Position numbers and translations under genes: made by a program. The notes below the pieces were generated by a model, which was not told where the DNA came from, ran no database searches, and worked only from the letters and a program-made list of their open reading frames with translations. A DNA stretch of 64,000 bases from CAZDBA01 sp965224765 (GTDB taxonomy: Bacteria > Planctomycetota > Planctomycetia > Pirellulales > Pirellulaceae): contig CBDDAC010000043.1 of the NCBI GenBank assembly GCA_965224765.1, forward strand, positions 62,001-126,000, in the 5' to 3' direction. Below are positions 9,863 through 18,511 of this stretch, in pieces; position 1 is the first letter of the stretch, and each line of letters begins with the position of its first letter.

Positions 9863-10951
9863 TGGGTTTTCCTCAATTTACTTTTTCTATTTGGGCATGA
9901 ATCCCTTAGGGGTTCTGTTTTTGATTTCTGGTTTCATCAAATCCAAATTTGTAATTGAAAACTGCCACATCTCTCTTTGCGATCTTAGCAATTGTTGGTC
10001 GTGCTTCAACAGTCTTCTCTTCGTCACTCACGGATTCTCTGAAACAACCTGTTTCGTTCCCCGTCTTCGTAAGAGATCTTCCCCATTACATCGTGAATAG
10101 CCAAACCAACAACGTGTATACTGTTAACATCGAGACTGGAATGGCGCCTCGGTTGCAGCGGCGACTGGCAGCTTGTTCCTGCCTATCCTGAGTGCATCAA
10201 GTTGACACGCCGACGCAGCTCATGCTGGGAAACGATGGCAGCGGTTGATGAAGCGAATGGCACGTACATTAGATCGCCCAGGATGCAGCTGTCACAATCT
10301 GTGCCAGTTCCTCATCAGTCAGTAACTACAGGCAGTGCTGTCAATTCGAGTCTTTTAGAAGACTACGTGCCATTCGTTGATGAAGCCGACGCAGATGGGA
10401 GGTGAATTTCGTGAGGTTGAAGTGGCGGCCCCAAGAGACAACTTCGCTATATGTAACACATCCCAATATGCTTGTCGGTCATGCGACGATGCACGCGGAG
10501 TCTATCGTCATCTGCTCAGCAGTGAAATATCGTGAATGTGTTGGGTGGTTTCCAAAAATCGTTTTTTCACTCAGATCCTTTTTCGAAACGAAGCATCGCC
10601 TTCGTAAGCAGCGTCCTTTGGTATTTCAGTCCACCTTTGCATGGGCATTGGTCGTTGCAGAATTGCACGCCTCGCGGCACCCAATCTGGCAGCGGTTCAC
10701 CGGCAAGCGTTTTCAACGCGGCTTGTGTGCCCATGACGCGCGACGTTTCGGTTGCTCAACGTTACTCTGGTCAGTTGAGTATCGCAATCGCAGCAGGTGG
10801 CGACATGAATTCACTGGTTGGTCGAACCTTCGCGACTAATCGCCATGGAATTCTGAGCAGCCAGGGTTTCCCTTCCTGTCGGCTTTCGCATTTTTTGAGG
10901 AAAGGAACCGATGTTGTTCATCATTCGAGCCAAAATTAATCAACTGTAGGT

Positions 10952-10974
10952 CTCGGCAGGAGCCTTGCCCTCCC
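10952..10974 (-). repeat. Diverged copy of the GGGAGG...GCCGA dispersed repeat
   Basis: Reads CTCGGCAGGAGCCTTGCCCT followed by CCC. Its complement, GGGAGGGCAAGGCTCC plus TGCCGAG, differs from the main family GGGAGGTTGAGGCTCC at the central bases. Lies in non-coding DNA. Confidence 0.6.
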
Positions 10975-11142
10975 GTAAAAGCCGATCGACATCCGACAAA
11001 TGCTGATAGGAATTGCATCGAAATCCCGTTCACAGTCAAATCTCTGGCGATTGTCAAAAGCTATCCGCATTCTGTGCCAACTCTGCCATCGATCCAAATC
11101 TGGTCACCTCAAGCCTTTATTGTTTGTCCAAGCCGATTTGAT

Positions 11143-11174
11143 GAGTGCCATGCTTCACGCTTAGTGAGCAATGC
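11143..11174 (+). repeat. Diverged copy of the GTGCCATG...hairpin repeat
   Basis: AGTGCCATGCTTCACGC followed by TTAGTGAGCAATGCC resembles the better-preserved unit at 18159-18190. It is intergenic, upstream of the PQQ-propeller gene. Confidence 0.5.
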
Positions 11175-11317
11175 CCTTTTCTTTCTCAATGTGCGAAAGC
11201 ACACGAGGTTGGTTGCTCTTTTCATCTTGTGGGGAATTGATTTCGTTGTTTGTAGCCAGTTCTGTATATTGCCGCTGTTGAGAATCCTACATCAACCATT
11301 CATACGGGGAAAACTAC

Positions 11318-12676
11318 ATGACTCAGTCTCTTCCGCTTTGTTGCAGCGGCATCAAAAAAACAGCGACGTTCATCGTGCTTATGCTTTGTCTATTTTCCGT
11401 TGCTCAGGCGGACGAGAACGATTGGACTCGTTTCCTTGGCAACCTGGGAAATGGGGCGGCCGACAACTCGGAAGTCCCTCTCGATTGGAGTGCTGATTCC
11501 AATTTGAAATGGAAGGCAGCAATTCCTGGACCCGGTGCATCGTCTCCGATTGTTCTTGGCGATCGTGTTTTCTTGACTTGCTATACCGGATACGGCGATC
11601 AAAAAGTGGTCGATCGAGACGCAAGTGACAAGACCGCCGGCAATATTGAAGAGTTGACTCGTCATTTGATTTGCTTCGACCGTTCGACAGGCGAAATCGT
11701 TTGGCAGAAACCGATCGACAACAGTGACGTGAAGAACGAAGATCCATTCAAAAGCTATATCACCTATCACGGCTACGCAACAAATACTCCAATCACCGAT
11801 GGGGAGTCAATTTTCGCCTTTTTTGGCAAGGCCGGTGTGATTGCTTTTGACCTCGAGGGAACGGAGCTATGGCGACGAGCATTTGAAGGTGAGCCGAACG
11901 AAGAACGATGGGGGTCCGCTTCCAGCCCAATTTTTTACGGGGATCAACTGATCGTGAACGCCATTGACGAGTGTGGAAAGATCCTCTCGATCAATAAATC
12001 AAATGGCGAGATCAAATGGGAGTTTGACGCTCAGTCGAGAATGGCTTACTCCACGCCTAACCTGATCACCACCAAAGACGGAACACAAGAATTGATTGTG
12101 GCGATCCCAACCAAGGTTTTTGGCATTGACCCGGAAACCGGTTTGCAAAAATGGCATGCTGAAACGACGCTCATCCACGAAGTCAACGCGTCAATTTTGG
12201 TCGAAAATGATATTGCTTACATCTATGGTGGGTACCAGGGAGTTGGCAGTCTCGCAGTCAGAGCCGGCGGAGAAGGTGACGTTACGGATACACATGTGCT
12301 TTGGTCGTCGAAAGATACGTCCTACGTCGCAACCCCCGTTCTGCACAACAAACATTTGTATTGGATCGATAAGAGTGGTATCGCCTATTGTGTAAATGCG
12401 GAAACCGGAGAGCGAATGTATCGCGAAAGAGTCCCTGGAGTTCAGGGAGGAGGAGGCGTCAAGTTTTTCGCCTCAACAGTGAGGGTCGGTGATCAAATTG
12501 TCACGACCAGTCGGCATTCTGGAACGTTTGTTTGGTCCGCCAACCCAGAGAGTTTCAAGCTGATTGGGCAGAACATGATCGAAGGCGATGATTCTGCATT
12601 CAATGGCACACCCGCGATCAGCAATAACCAACTGTTTTTGCGGAGTAACAAATTCCTGTATTGCATCGGCAAGTAA
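11318..12676 (+). CDS. Secreted PQQ-like beta-propeller protein
   Basis: 452 residues. Signal peptide at about residues 1-31 (TFIVLMLCLFSVAQA). The mature part starts DWTRFLGNLGNGAADNSE, typical of planctomycete PQQ_2 propellers, and shows repeated blades with GDRVFL, ICFDRSTGEIVWQ, VIAFDLEGTELWRR, KSNGEIKWEFD, GIDPETGLQKWH and CVNAETGERMYR. Such propellers act as periplasmic scaffolds (BamB-like) or as dehydrogenase relics. No PQQ-dehydrogenase catalytic residues were recognised and no heme motif is present, so a scaffold role is more likely. The ATG at 11318 is preceded by ACGGGGAAAACTAC, a reasonable ribosome site. The gene converges on the tricorn homologue, separated by a perfect palindrome. 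Confidence 0.85.
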   Translation: MTQSLPLCCSGIKKTATFIVLMLCLFSVAQADENDWTRFLGNLGNGAADNSEVPLDWSADSNLKWKAAIPGPGASSPIVLGDRVFLTCYTGYGDQKVVDRDASDKTAGNIEELTRHLICFDRSTGEIVWQKPIDNSDVKNEDPFKSYITYHGYATNTPITDGESIFAFFGKAGVIAFDLEGTELWRRAFEGEPNEERWGSASSPIFYGDQLIVNAIDECGKILSINKSNGEIKWEFDAQSRMAYSTPNLITTKDGTQELIVAIPTKVFGIDPETGLQKWHAETTLIHEVNASILVENDIAYIYGGYQGVGSLAVRAGGEGDVTDTHVLWSSKDTSYVATPVLHNKHLYWIDKSGIAYCVNAETGERMYRERVPGVQGGGGVKFFASTVRVGDQIVTTSRHSGTFVWSANPESFKLIGQNMIEGDDSAFNGTPAISNNQLFLRSNKFLYCIGK

Positions 12677-12712
12677 TGGACGGCACCAGCCGCTGCAGCC
12701 CTGACCATAGAA

Positions 12713-12740
12713 AGAGCAACCAGCACGTGCTGGTTGCTCT
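12713..12740. terminator. Perfect 28-bp palindrome between convergent genes
   Basis: AGAGCAACCAGCAC and its exact complement, centred at 12726/12727. It lies 37 bp after the propeller stop and 45 bp before the tricorn stop. The strong self-complementarity between two convergent genes fits a bidirectional terminator, although there is no long T-run on either strand. Confidence 0.65.
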
Positions 12741-12784
12741 CGTTATTTGTGCCAAATTGCCAAACCATAGTTCGGCGGTTTCCG

Positions 12785-15700
12785 CTATTTCTTCTCTTGT
12801 TTGGCGTCCAGACTTTGAAGCATGACCTCGACGGCTTTGGCGATTTGTTTGTCTTCGCCGAGGGCTGTCGATTGCGGATCGTTCTTGATCAGATGATCAG
12901 GTTCGGTCTGATTGTTTTCCAGGTACTCGCCTTGCTTATTCTTCATTCCGACCTGCGGAACTCCAAAACGAACATCACCAGAAATCATCGTTTCCCACCA
13001 AACGGCTGTCATTGTCCCAGGGACTGGCATACCAACCATTTCGCCAATCTTGAGTGCGCGATAAGTGAACGGGAATGCATGGGCATCACTATAGTTTCCT
13101 TCGCCAATCACAAGGATCGAAGGCTTGTTCCATTGATCGAGTGAATCGCCACGATACTCACGGCCTCGAACATGCATCGTGACATACTCCTTGCCCATCA
13201 ATAGTTTAGCCAAGTCGTTGTGCAACCATCCGCCACCATTCCAGCGTGTGTCGACAACGATCGCTTCTTTGTCAAAGTTCTGTCCCAGAATTTCTGAGTA
13301 CACAACGCGGTAACTGGCGTCGTTCATTCCGCGAACGTGAACGTATCCCAAGCGTCCACCCGACAGTTCCTCAACTAACTGACGACGGTTTTTCACCCAC
13401 CTTTCGTACATCAATTGAGATTCGGCCCCGCCGGAAATCGGTTGCGTGACTTCGTCAAACTTGGTTCCATCTTCTCGAATGATCGAGAGCCTGACACGAT
13501 TGCCAGCCTTGTTGTTCAACAAACTGGCAAAGTTGGTTTGGCCGTCCAGTTGCACGCCATCGATGGCGGCAAGTTTCATTCCGCTGGCGATCGAACTGTT
13601 TGCTTTATTGAGAGGGCTTTTATCCAGGATCTCAACGATGGTCAGTGCCCCCGTCGTATCCGATAGGTCAAAGATAACACCCAGCGAGGCAGTGCTGTCG
13701 CCACCACTTGATCCTTGGGGGCGATACGAAGCGCCAATATGTGACGCATTCAATTCACCCGTCATTTCCGCTAGCAAATTGGCTAAGTCGCGGTTATTTG
13801 CAATCGAAGGAAGTTTGGCCTGGTAGGCAATTTTCATGGCGTCCCAATCGATGCCGTGAAAGTTTGGATTGTAAAATTTGTCTTTGATCTGACGCCACGC
13901 GTGCTCAAACATATAGCTGCGTTCAGCTTCGGGTTTCAGTTCCATCACCGCATCATACGAGACAGGTTTGGTGCTTTCCATCGAACCAATGTCGGCGTAA
14001 CTCAAAGAACTGCCTGACAAGAAGTAGATTGACTTTTCGTCGTCGGTGAGATGCATTCGAACGCCTCCTCCGAATTTTTTGATCAATTTGTTGCTGTCTT
14101 CACGGAAATCCTGTTCCCATAATTCGCCGCCATTTCCATGACTGGTGAGAACGTAAAGTTTCGAAGCGTCTTTAGTCAGGATAGCTGTTCGGATATCAGA
14201 TGAGCTTTGAGTCAAACGTAGGGTGCGGTCATCAAGGTCTTCCCAGTTGATTTCAACCGAGGCGACCGAGTCGTCCTCTTTGTCTGAGTCCTTCTTTCCA
14301 TCTGATTCTTTGTTGTCGTCTTTCAACTCCTGTGCTAGTTCGTATTCTTCTTTGCTTAGCGTGAATTTATCGAAGGCGTCTTGGGTTAGGAAGGTGGCCA
14401 TGATGTCGAATTCGCGGCCCCAACTTCCATGGTCACGCTGACCGAACCTCGCGCTTGACCAATAAATGACATCGCCATTTCGCCCCCAGGATGGAGTCCC
14501 GTCTTGATAGCCCGAGTGGCTGATGTCTACTGGTTGGGAGGATCCGTCGGCAGGAAAGATTCCGATATTGGGGACAAACAGGCGATCGCGGGCTGCGTAG
14601 TCGGAAATCAACCATTGGCTGTCTGCGGACCAAGCGAACGTAATATCACCGTCCGTGTAGGAGTAGTTGTGTTGTTTCCCTAGGGCGACGTTGGTGTCTC
14701 CACTTTCGCGATCGAGAACCTGAATTTCATCTCGCCCTGATAGGTAGGCGACCTTTGTGCCATCGGGAGAATAGACAGGCTGAAAGCTCTCCGTGTCCGC
14801 TGAGTGAATTTCTTCCTCGGCGAACTTGGTCGCAGCAAAGAAGTACTTTTCATCGGCATCGTCGATACTTGTTTCGTAGAGCTTCCATTTGCCGCCACGT
14901 TCTCCTGCGTAGAGTAATGTCCGACCGTCTTTATGAAACGAGACACTTCGTTCTTGCTCGGGAGTGTTGGTGATTCTTTTTGTCGTGTTAAAGTCTCGGC
15001 TTGTCACGAAAATTTCGCCTCGACCCACAAAGGCAATTTCTTTTCCGTTCGGTGAAACGGCAAATTCAGTGATGCCCGACTGTATGTGGGATGTGATGTA
15101 CGAGTTGGCCTGCGTGTCCGCTTCGAAGCTGACGGAGACGGGGTTGGGCTCGCCAGCACCCGTTTGGGTAAAGATGCTGCCGTGCTGGGCGTAAGCGATA
15201 ACGCCGTCATCTGACAAGGAAAGACTGCGGACCGGGTGCGTTTCGAATTTCGAGACTTGCTTTTTGGTGGCACCTTTGGAATCCATGTGCCAGACATTGA
15301 AGTTGTTGTTTCCGTCTTCGGACAAGTAATAGAAGCCATGCTCACCATCCCAAAGCGGATTGTGATCGCCTCCTTCGAAATCTGTCAGTTGTGTGTGGCC
15401 TCCAGATTCCAGATCATGAATCCAGATATCACGAGCGAAAGCTGACGTGTCATGCTTCCTCAAGTCGCTTTCGTAAGACTTCTCATCTCGATAAACAATC
15501 TGGCTGCCGTCGCCGTTGTATCGTGCTTCGGATTCTGGAATGGTCGAAACCATTCGGGGCGTGCCTCCTTCGGTCGAAACTTCATAGAGTTCTCCCAGTC
15601 GGCCCGTCGGAAAAATACTTGTTGCCGCACTATCGGTTCGGGATGAACGGAACAAGACGGCTTCGTGGCTTGGCGCAAAGTCGCTAGGTACATCTTGGGC

Positions 15701-16027
15701 GCTATGGAAAGTGAGTCGGGTTGCTTGGCCACCTGATGCGGGCATGAAAAACACGTCAAGGTTTCTGTGTCGATCACTGGCAAACGCGATGTGCTTGCCG
15801 TCGTGTGACCAAACTGGGTGGCCTTCCCATGCAGCATGGGTCGTCAGAGCGCGGGCAACCCCGCCAGCGGAGGCAACGGAATAGATGTCGCCATGGTAGC
15901 TGAACAGGATTGTTTTGCCGTTTGGAGAAATGGCAGTGTGTTGAAACCAGTCGCTGTTCTCTTGGCCGCATGCATGCGTTGAAAGAACAGTCGTAAGAAC
16001 TACGGCGATCCACGAAAATCTATTCAT
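12785..16027 (-). CDS. Tricorn protease homologue (S41 family)
   Basis: 1080 residues from ATG 16027, chosen over the upstream in-frame start at 16150 because a signal peptide begins there (MNRFSWIAVVLTTVLSTHAC). Order of parts: TolB-like propeller blades (SPNGKTILFSYHGDIY, WSHDGKHIAFASDRHRN, YSPDGTKVAYLSGRDEI) over roughly residues 30-560; an acidic Lys/Glu/Asp linker; a PDZ-like segment near LGVIFDLSD; and the S41 core with YVHVRGMND, VVDTRWNGGG and the nucleophile region GNYSDAHAF, where Ser-Asp corresponds to the tricorn Ser965-Asp966 pair. In archaea tricorn degrades peptides released by the proteasome; here it is exported and probably trims peptides in the periplasm. The gene is intact and monocistronic. 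Confidence 0.93.
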   Translation of the reverse strand: MNRFSWIAVVLTTVLSTHACGQENSDWFQHTAISPNGKTILFSYHGDIYSVASAGGVARALTTHAAWEGHPVWSHDGKHIAFASDRHRNLDVFFMPASGGQATRLTFHSAQDVPSDFAPSHEAVLFRSSRTDSAATSIFPTGRLGELYEVSTEGGTPRMVSTIPESEARYNGDGSQIVYRDEKSYESDLRKHDTSAFARDIWIHDLESGGHTQLTDFEGGDHNPLWDGEHGFYYLSEDGNNNFNVWHMDSKGATKKQVSKFETHPVRSLSLSDDGVIAYAQHGSIFTQTGAGEPNPVSVSFEADTQANSYITSHIQSGITEFAVSPNGKEIAFVGRGEIFVTSRDFNTTKRITNTPEQERSVSFHKDGRTLLYAGERGGKWKLYETSIDDADEKYFFAATKFAEEEIHSADTESFQPVYSPDGTKVAYLSGRDEIQVLDRESGDTNVALGKQHNYSYTDGDITFAWSADSQWLISDYAARDRLFVPNIGIFPADGSSQPVDISHSGYQDGTPSWGRNGDVIYWSSARFGQRDHGSWGREFDIMATFLTQDAFDKFTLSKEEYELAQELKDDNKESDGKKDSDKEDDSVASVEINWEDLDDRTLRLTQSSSDIRTAILTKDASKLYVLTSHGNGGELWEQDFREDSNKLIKKFGGGVRMHLTDDEKSIYFLSGSSLSYADIGSMESTKPVSYDAVMELKPEAERSYMFEHAWRQIKDKFYNPNFHGIDWDAMKIAYQAKLPSIANNRDLANLLAEMTGELNASHIGASYRPQGSSGGDSTASLGVIFDLSDTTGALTIVEILDKSPLNKANSSIASGMKLAAIDGVQLDGQTNFASLLNNKAGNRVRLSIIREDGTKFDEVTQPISGGAESQLMYERWVKNRRQLVEELSGGRLGYVHVRGMNDASYRVVYSEILGQNFDKEAIVVDTRWNGGGWLHNDLAKLLMGKEYVTMHVRGREYRGDSLDQWNKPSILVIGEGNYSDAHAFPFTYRALKIGEMVGMPVPGTMTAVWWETMISGDVRFGVPQVGMKNKQGEYLENNQTEPDHLIKNDPQSTALGEDKQIAKAVEVMLQSLDAKQEKK

Positions 16028-16363
16028 CTTGATGATAATCCTAGGTCCAGTTGTACATTTATTGATCGGTTGGCCATCAACCTGCGGTGCGAAGGATGTT
16101 AATAATTGCTGCAAAGCCCTTCCTACCCATCCACTAGGATGACCCCTCATTTCGCGCCATTCAAGGGTGTCGGTCGATAATGGTCGACCATTTGCACGTC
16201 ATTGATAAGACTGGGACAAAAGTGTGGAATATCCCACGTCTAGCGCGCCAATCTTGGCGCCAAGTCCACCGTCAGGCAATTTGTCAGAGGACTATCTGAG
16301 AACACGCACGTTGGAACCGGCCATCGCGAATTGACTGTGGGTAAGATCCATGTTGTTCGGAAC
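16028..16363. other. Intergenic, nothing recognised
   Basis: About 335 bp between the tricorn start and the TPR remnant. It must hold the tricorn promoter near 16030-16150. A GGCGCGCC-like inverted pair (GCGCGCCAATCTTGGCGCC) is at 16236-16263; otherwise nothing was seen. Confidence 0.4.
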
Positions 16364-16462
16364 TTACCCCGTCGGTTTGCTGGCCAGCCATTCGTCGAGT
16401 TTCTTTTTGGTTCTGGCGTCAGAAGGATTCATTTCAACGGCTCTGCGACAATGATATTCGGC
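16364..16462 (-). pseudogene. 3' remnant of a TPR-containing gene
   Basis: The minus strand reads AEYHCRRAVEMNPSDAR, then KKKLDEWLASKPTG and a stop. This is the end of a TPR-like helix pair (AxxxxRRAxEMNPSDA). Nothing upstream in this frame continues the repeat, so it is the tail of a lost gene. Confidence 0.5.
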
Positions 16463-16479
16463 CGATAAACAGCAGCAAA

Positions 16480-16745
16480 TCAACGTCACTTGATAGATCG
16501 CGTTCCAACGCGAGCAAGTCAGCCAACTCAAGCGTTTCGTATTGATCAATGCGGGCATTTCGTTCGTCACTAAACATGCGAGGGTGACACCAACTGAGTG
16601 CGCCGGGTTCGCCCAAGATTAGACTATTTGACAGAGCGTCGCCAAAATGGGGCTTCATCCCAAGCCGACGAAAAAGCCTTCGGTCGTCGAGAACGATCGC
16701 CGCTAGTAGCTTCGGCTGGCGTTCATGTTCACACCTCACTGAAGC
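16480..16745 (-). pseudogene. Unassigned protein-like remnant
   Basis: About 85 residues on the minus strand look protein-like: QPKLLAAIVLDDRRLFRRLG, then PHFGDALSNSLILGEPGALS, then ETLELADLLALERDLSS. Helical spacing and composition are good, unlike the antisense frame that extends it upstream across the deaminase fragment. I do not recognise the family. The 5' end is lost near 16745, where a GTGAGGTGTGAACATG start-like sequence is out of frame. Probably the remains of a gene disrupted when the neighbouring fragment arrived. Confidence 0.3.
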
Positions 16746-16781
16746 GATTGACTGTCTAGGTCTGTCCACATTTGTTTCACA

Positions 16782-17618
16782 ATGCGCATAGCTGGGGCGA
16801 GAGTCGTTGCAACTGGGGAAGGAATTCAATATTCGCGCCTTCGTACAACCACCCATGTCGGTGAGGATTTCGTTCACCTTACTACTGGATTGCGGTACAT
16901 GGACGAAGCGGTCGACCATTTGCCGCTGGATGCAGGCGACCGAGTCGGCCATGGACTGGCGTTGGGCATTGATCCGGAGGAATGGTCGAGGAACAAATTT
17001 CGTCAATTGATGCCAAGAGAAGATCGCTTTTTCGATCTGATCTGGGAGCGTACCTGGCACGGTAAGCAGGGAGCCAATATCAGTAGTTCTCGCAAAACAT
17101 ACGTCGAAGACGAGATATTGCGGTTGGGAGGTGAGATCTTTGGTGATCCTCCTGAAGTTGCCTGGACAGTCAATTTGGCCGTCAAATTTTATCAAGCGTT
17201 GTATGACGGTTCGTTGGAGCGACTTGGGTTCCCATGGCAAATATTGAAACGTCCCAATCCACAGGGACTGGAATACCTGTTGGAGGAATACATGACGTCC
17301 CGACAAATCTATCGCAAGTGTCGGCAAGTCATCTGGGTGGAAGTTTGTAACGATGGTGAAGCGGTCAAAGAACTTCAACGACTGGTTCGAAATCGTTACG
17401 CTGCCAAAGGGATTACGATCGAAGTGAATCCCATTTCAAATTTGATGGTGGGTGACCTGACGGATTTGACTTCTCATCCACTGTGGCGGTTGGCTCCGGG
17501 GTTGGGTGGCAAGTACGCCGTTCTGGCAAACCTATTGACTGAAGATGAACAACTTTTCATTCAGTCGATAACCAACCCAACCGAGTCCTGTCGCGAAACT
17601 TTATGTGCCTGGCCATGA
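16782..17618 (+). pseudogene. Adenosine-deaminase-like fragment, resembling RADAR RdrB
   Basis: 278 codons. Deaminase-superfamily landmarks are THVGEDFVHL (the metal-binding HxGED strand), LRYMDEAVDHLPLDAGDRVG, HGLALGIDPEEW (metal histidine) and ITIEVNPISNLMVGDL (the ExxPxSN strand), followed by SHPLWRL. The roughly 150-residue helical insert between GHG and EVNPxSN resembles RdrB, the deaminase of the RADAR anti-phage system, more than housekeeping adenosine deaminase. The N-terminal half of the barrel is missing (an in-frame stop lies at 16749), and no SDDP/TDDP-type motif, the last metal ligand, follows HPLWRL. It is therefore probably inactive. The stop overlaps the next start as ATGA. 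Confidence 0.6.
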
Positions 17619-18022
17619 AGAACATCTATGGCTGGCCCAAAAGACATTCCCGAGCTGTCTGCGATTCCCTGATCAGCAAAGAAAAGCTGTTTAATCATGG
17701 TAGGCAACAAATCAGCCATCGACCCCCAAAGCCAAAACAGCAATACCGACGAGGCGTTTGTGTTTACTGCAAGAAGCTTTCCACTAAGATCACAATCGAT
17801 CATGTGATTCCACGGTCCCAAGGCGGCGCGGACACGGCAGAGAATATGGTAAGCGCTTGTGTACGTTGCAATGAAATTAAAGACAATCGCACGCCCGCTC
17901 AATGGGCTCGTGATATCCTGAGCTTTCACCGATCCATTGCAAAACCCAAGATACCAATTCGTTTGAGGTTCAAACTGGCGATATCTTTGTTGGTGGGGTT
18001 TGCGCTGGGCGTCGGACGTTAG
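17615..18022 (+). CDS. HNH endonuclease
   Basis: 135 residues. A zinc CxxC (CVYC) is followed by TIDHVIPRSQGGADTAENMV and CVRCNEIKDNRTP, the complete HNH_5-type core (His, Asn, His/Asn, second CxxC). Such proteins cut DNA, often in mobile elements or defence islands. The start at 17615 forms an ATGA overlap with the deaminase fragment, suggesting translational coupling; 17603 is an alternative ATG. The N-terminal 45 residues are basic and lack a known fold. The C-terminus after AQWARDILSFH becomes hydrophobic (ISLLVGFALGVG) and may be read-through into non-homologous DNA. Confidence 0.65.
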   Translation: MKNIYGWPKRHSRAVCDSLISKEKLFNHGRQQISHRPPKPKQQYRRGVCVYCKKLSTKITIDHVIPRSQGGADTAENMVSACVRCNEIKDNRTPAQWARDILSFHRSIAKPKIPIRLRFKLAISLLVGFALGVGR

Positions 18023-18056
18023 ATTGGTGGTCGGTTTTTTTCAAGAAGAATTTTCT

Positions 18057-18122
18057 GACAGGATTTACATGATGAAAAGGATGGGAGGATGTTCTTATCA
18101 TTTAGATCATGTTCATCCTGTC
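18057..18122. repeat. Imperfect inverted repeat GACAGGAT...ATCCTGTC
   Basis: The left arm is GACAGGATTTACATGAT and the right arm is ATCATGTTCATCCTGTC; 15 of 17 positions pair across a 32-bp centre. From memory, similar arms occur scattered in other planctomycete and verrucomicrobial genomes. Confidence 0.6.
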
Positions 18123-18158
18123 TTAAGAGTTCTCCTTAGGGCCGCCGGTAAGCAGCTT

Positions 18159-18190
18159 GGGTGCCATGGCTCACGCTTGCGTGAGCATGC
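18159..18190 (+). repeat. GTGCCATGGC hairpin repeat, forward copy
   Basis: GGGTGCCATGGCTCACGC followed by TTGCGTGAGCATGC. It contains the perfect hairpin GCTCACGC-TT-GCGTGAGC. A facing copy is at 18253-18284 and a diverged one at 11143-11174. Confidence 0.65.
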
Positions 18191-18252
18191 TTGATTGAGT
18201 CTCAATTTGTTCGCACTTTCCGTATATTTTTTCATCGGGCATTTCCCGGAAA

Positions 18253-18284
18253 CATGGCCACGGCGAGCGAGGCCATGGCACCCA
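18253..18284 (-). repeat. GTGCCATGGC hairpin repeat, reverse copy
   Basis: The minus strand reads GGGTGCCATGGC, then CTCGCTCGCCGTGGCCATG. The outer GGGTGCCATGGC matches the copy at 18159; the hairpin arms have diverged. Confidence 0.6.
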
Positions 18285-18392
18285 ATACGATGCTCTCACT
18301 AGGCTTCATGGCAACTTGCGGAAAGCAACCTTACTCGGAAGTTGGTCATTCCCTAAATGGGGTTGTCACTCCACCTACCTGTCCAAACAACA

Positions 18393-18468
18393 ACTCTGCG
18401 TCTTGGCGTCTCTGCGCGATGAAAAAACAGTCAGCAATACCTCGCGCTGAGCCGCAGAGGGCAGAGGT
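18393..18468. repeat. CTCTGCGTCTTGGCGTC / CTCTGCGGCTCAGCGCG inverted pair
   Basis: The left arm CTCTGCGTCTTGGCGTC continues TCTGCGCGA; the right arm, read on the minus strand, is CTCTGCCCTCTGCGGCTCA followed by GCGCGAGG. The arms are imperfect, separated by about 20 bp rich in A. It is a common kind of non-coding palindromic repeat in environmental genomes. Confidence 0.5.
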
Positions 18469-18511
18469 GGTCATCCGCCCAGTTGTTGCATACTGCTGAC
18501 AAAGACCCCGT

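Larger units (their letters stand above)
9863..11317. other. 1.45-kb decayed region, no coherent gene
   Basis: Only short, mutually inconsistent ORFs occur. One plus-strand stretch near 9955 (KTATSLFAILAIVG) looks like a former signal peptide, and 10046-10140 reads FVRDLPHYIVNSQTNNVY, but neither continues into a domain I recognise. Dispersed repeats sit at 10952-10974 and 11143-11174. It is probably the graveyard of one or two secreted-protein genes. Confidence 0.5.
18023..18511. other. Repeat-dense intergenic region
   Basis: No gene was seen. The region is almost filled by dispersed repeats: an inverted GACAGGAT pair at 18057-18122, two facing copies of the GTGCCATGGC hairpin unit at 18159-18190 and 18253-18284, and a CTCTGCG-type inverted pair at 18393-18468. 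Confidence 0.6.

Noticed and set aside
10402..10939. Two overlapping ORFs of 135-145 codons in the decayed gap
   Set aside because: Different frames of the same DNA with no continuous domain pattern; treated as degraded sequence.
16434..17378. 314-codon minus-strand ORF across the deaminase fragment
   Set aside because: Its upstream two thirds are antisense to clear deaminase motifs on the plus strand; only the part below 16745 reads protein-like and is listed separately.
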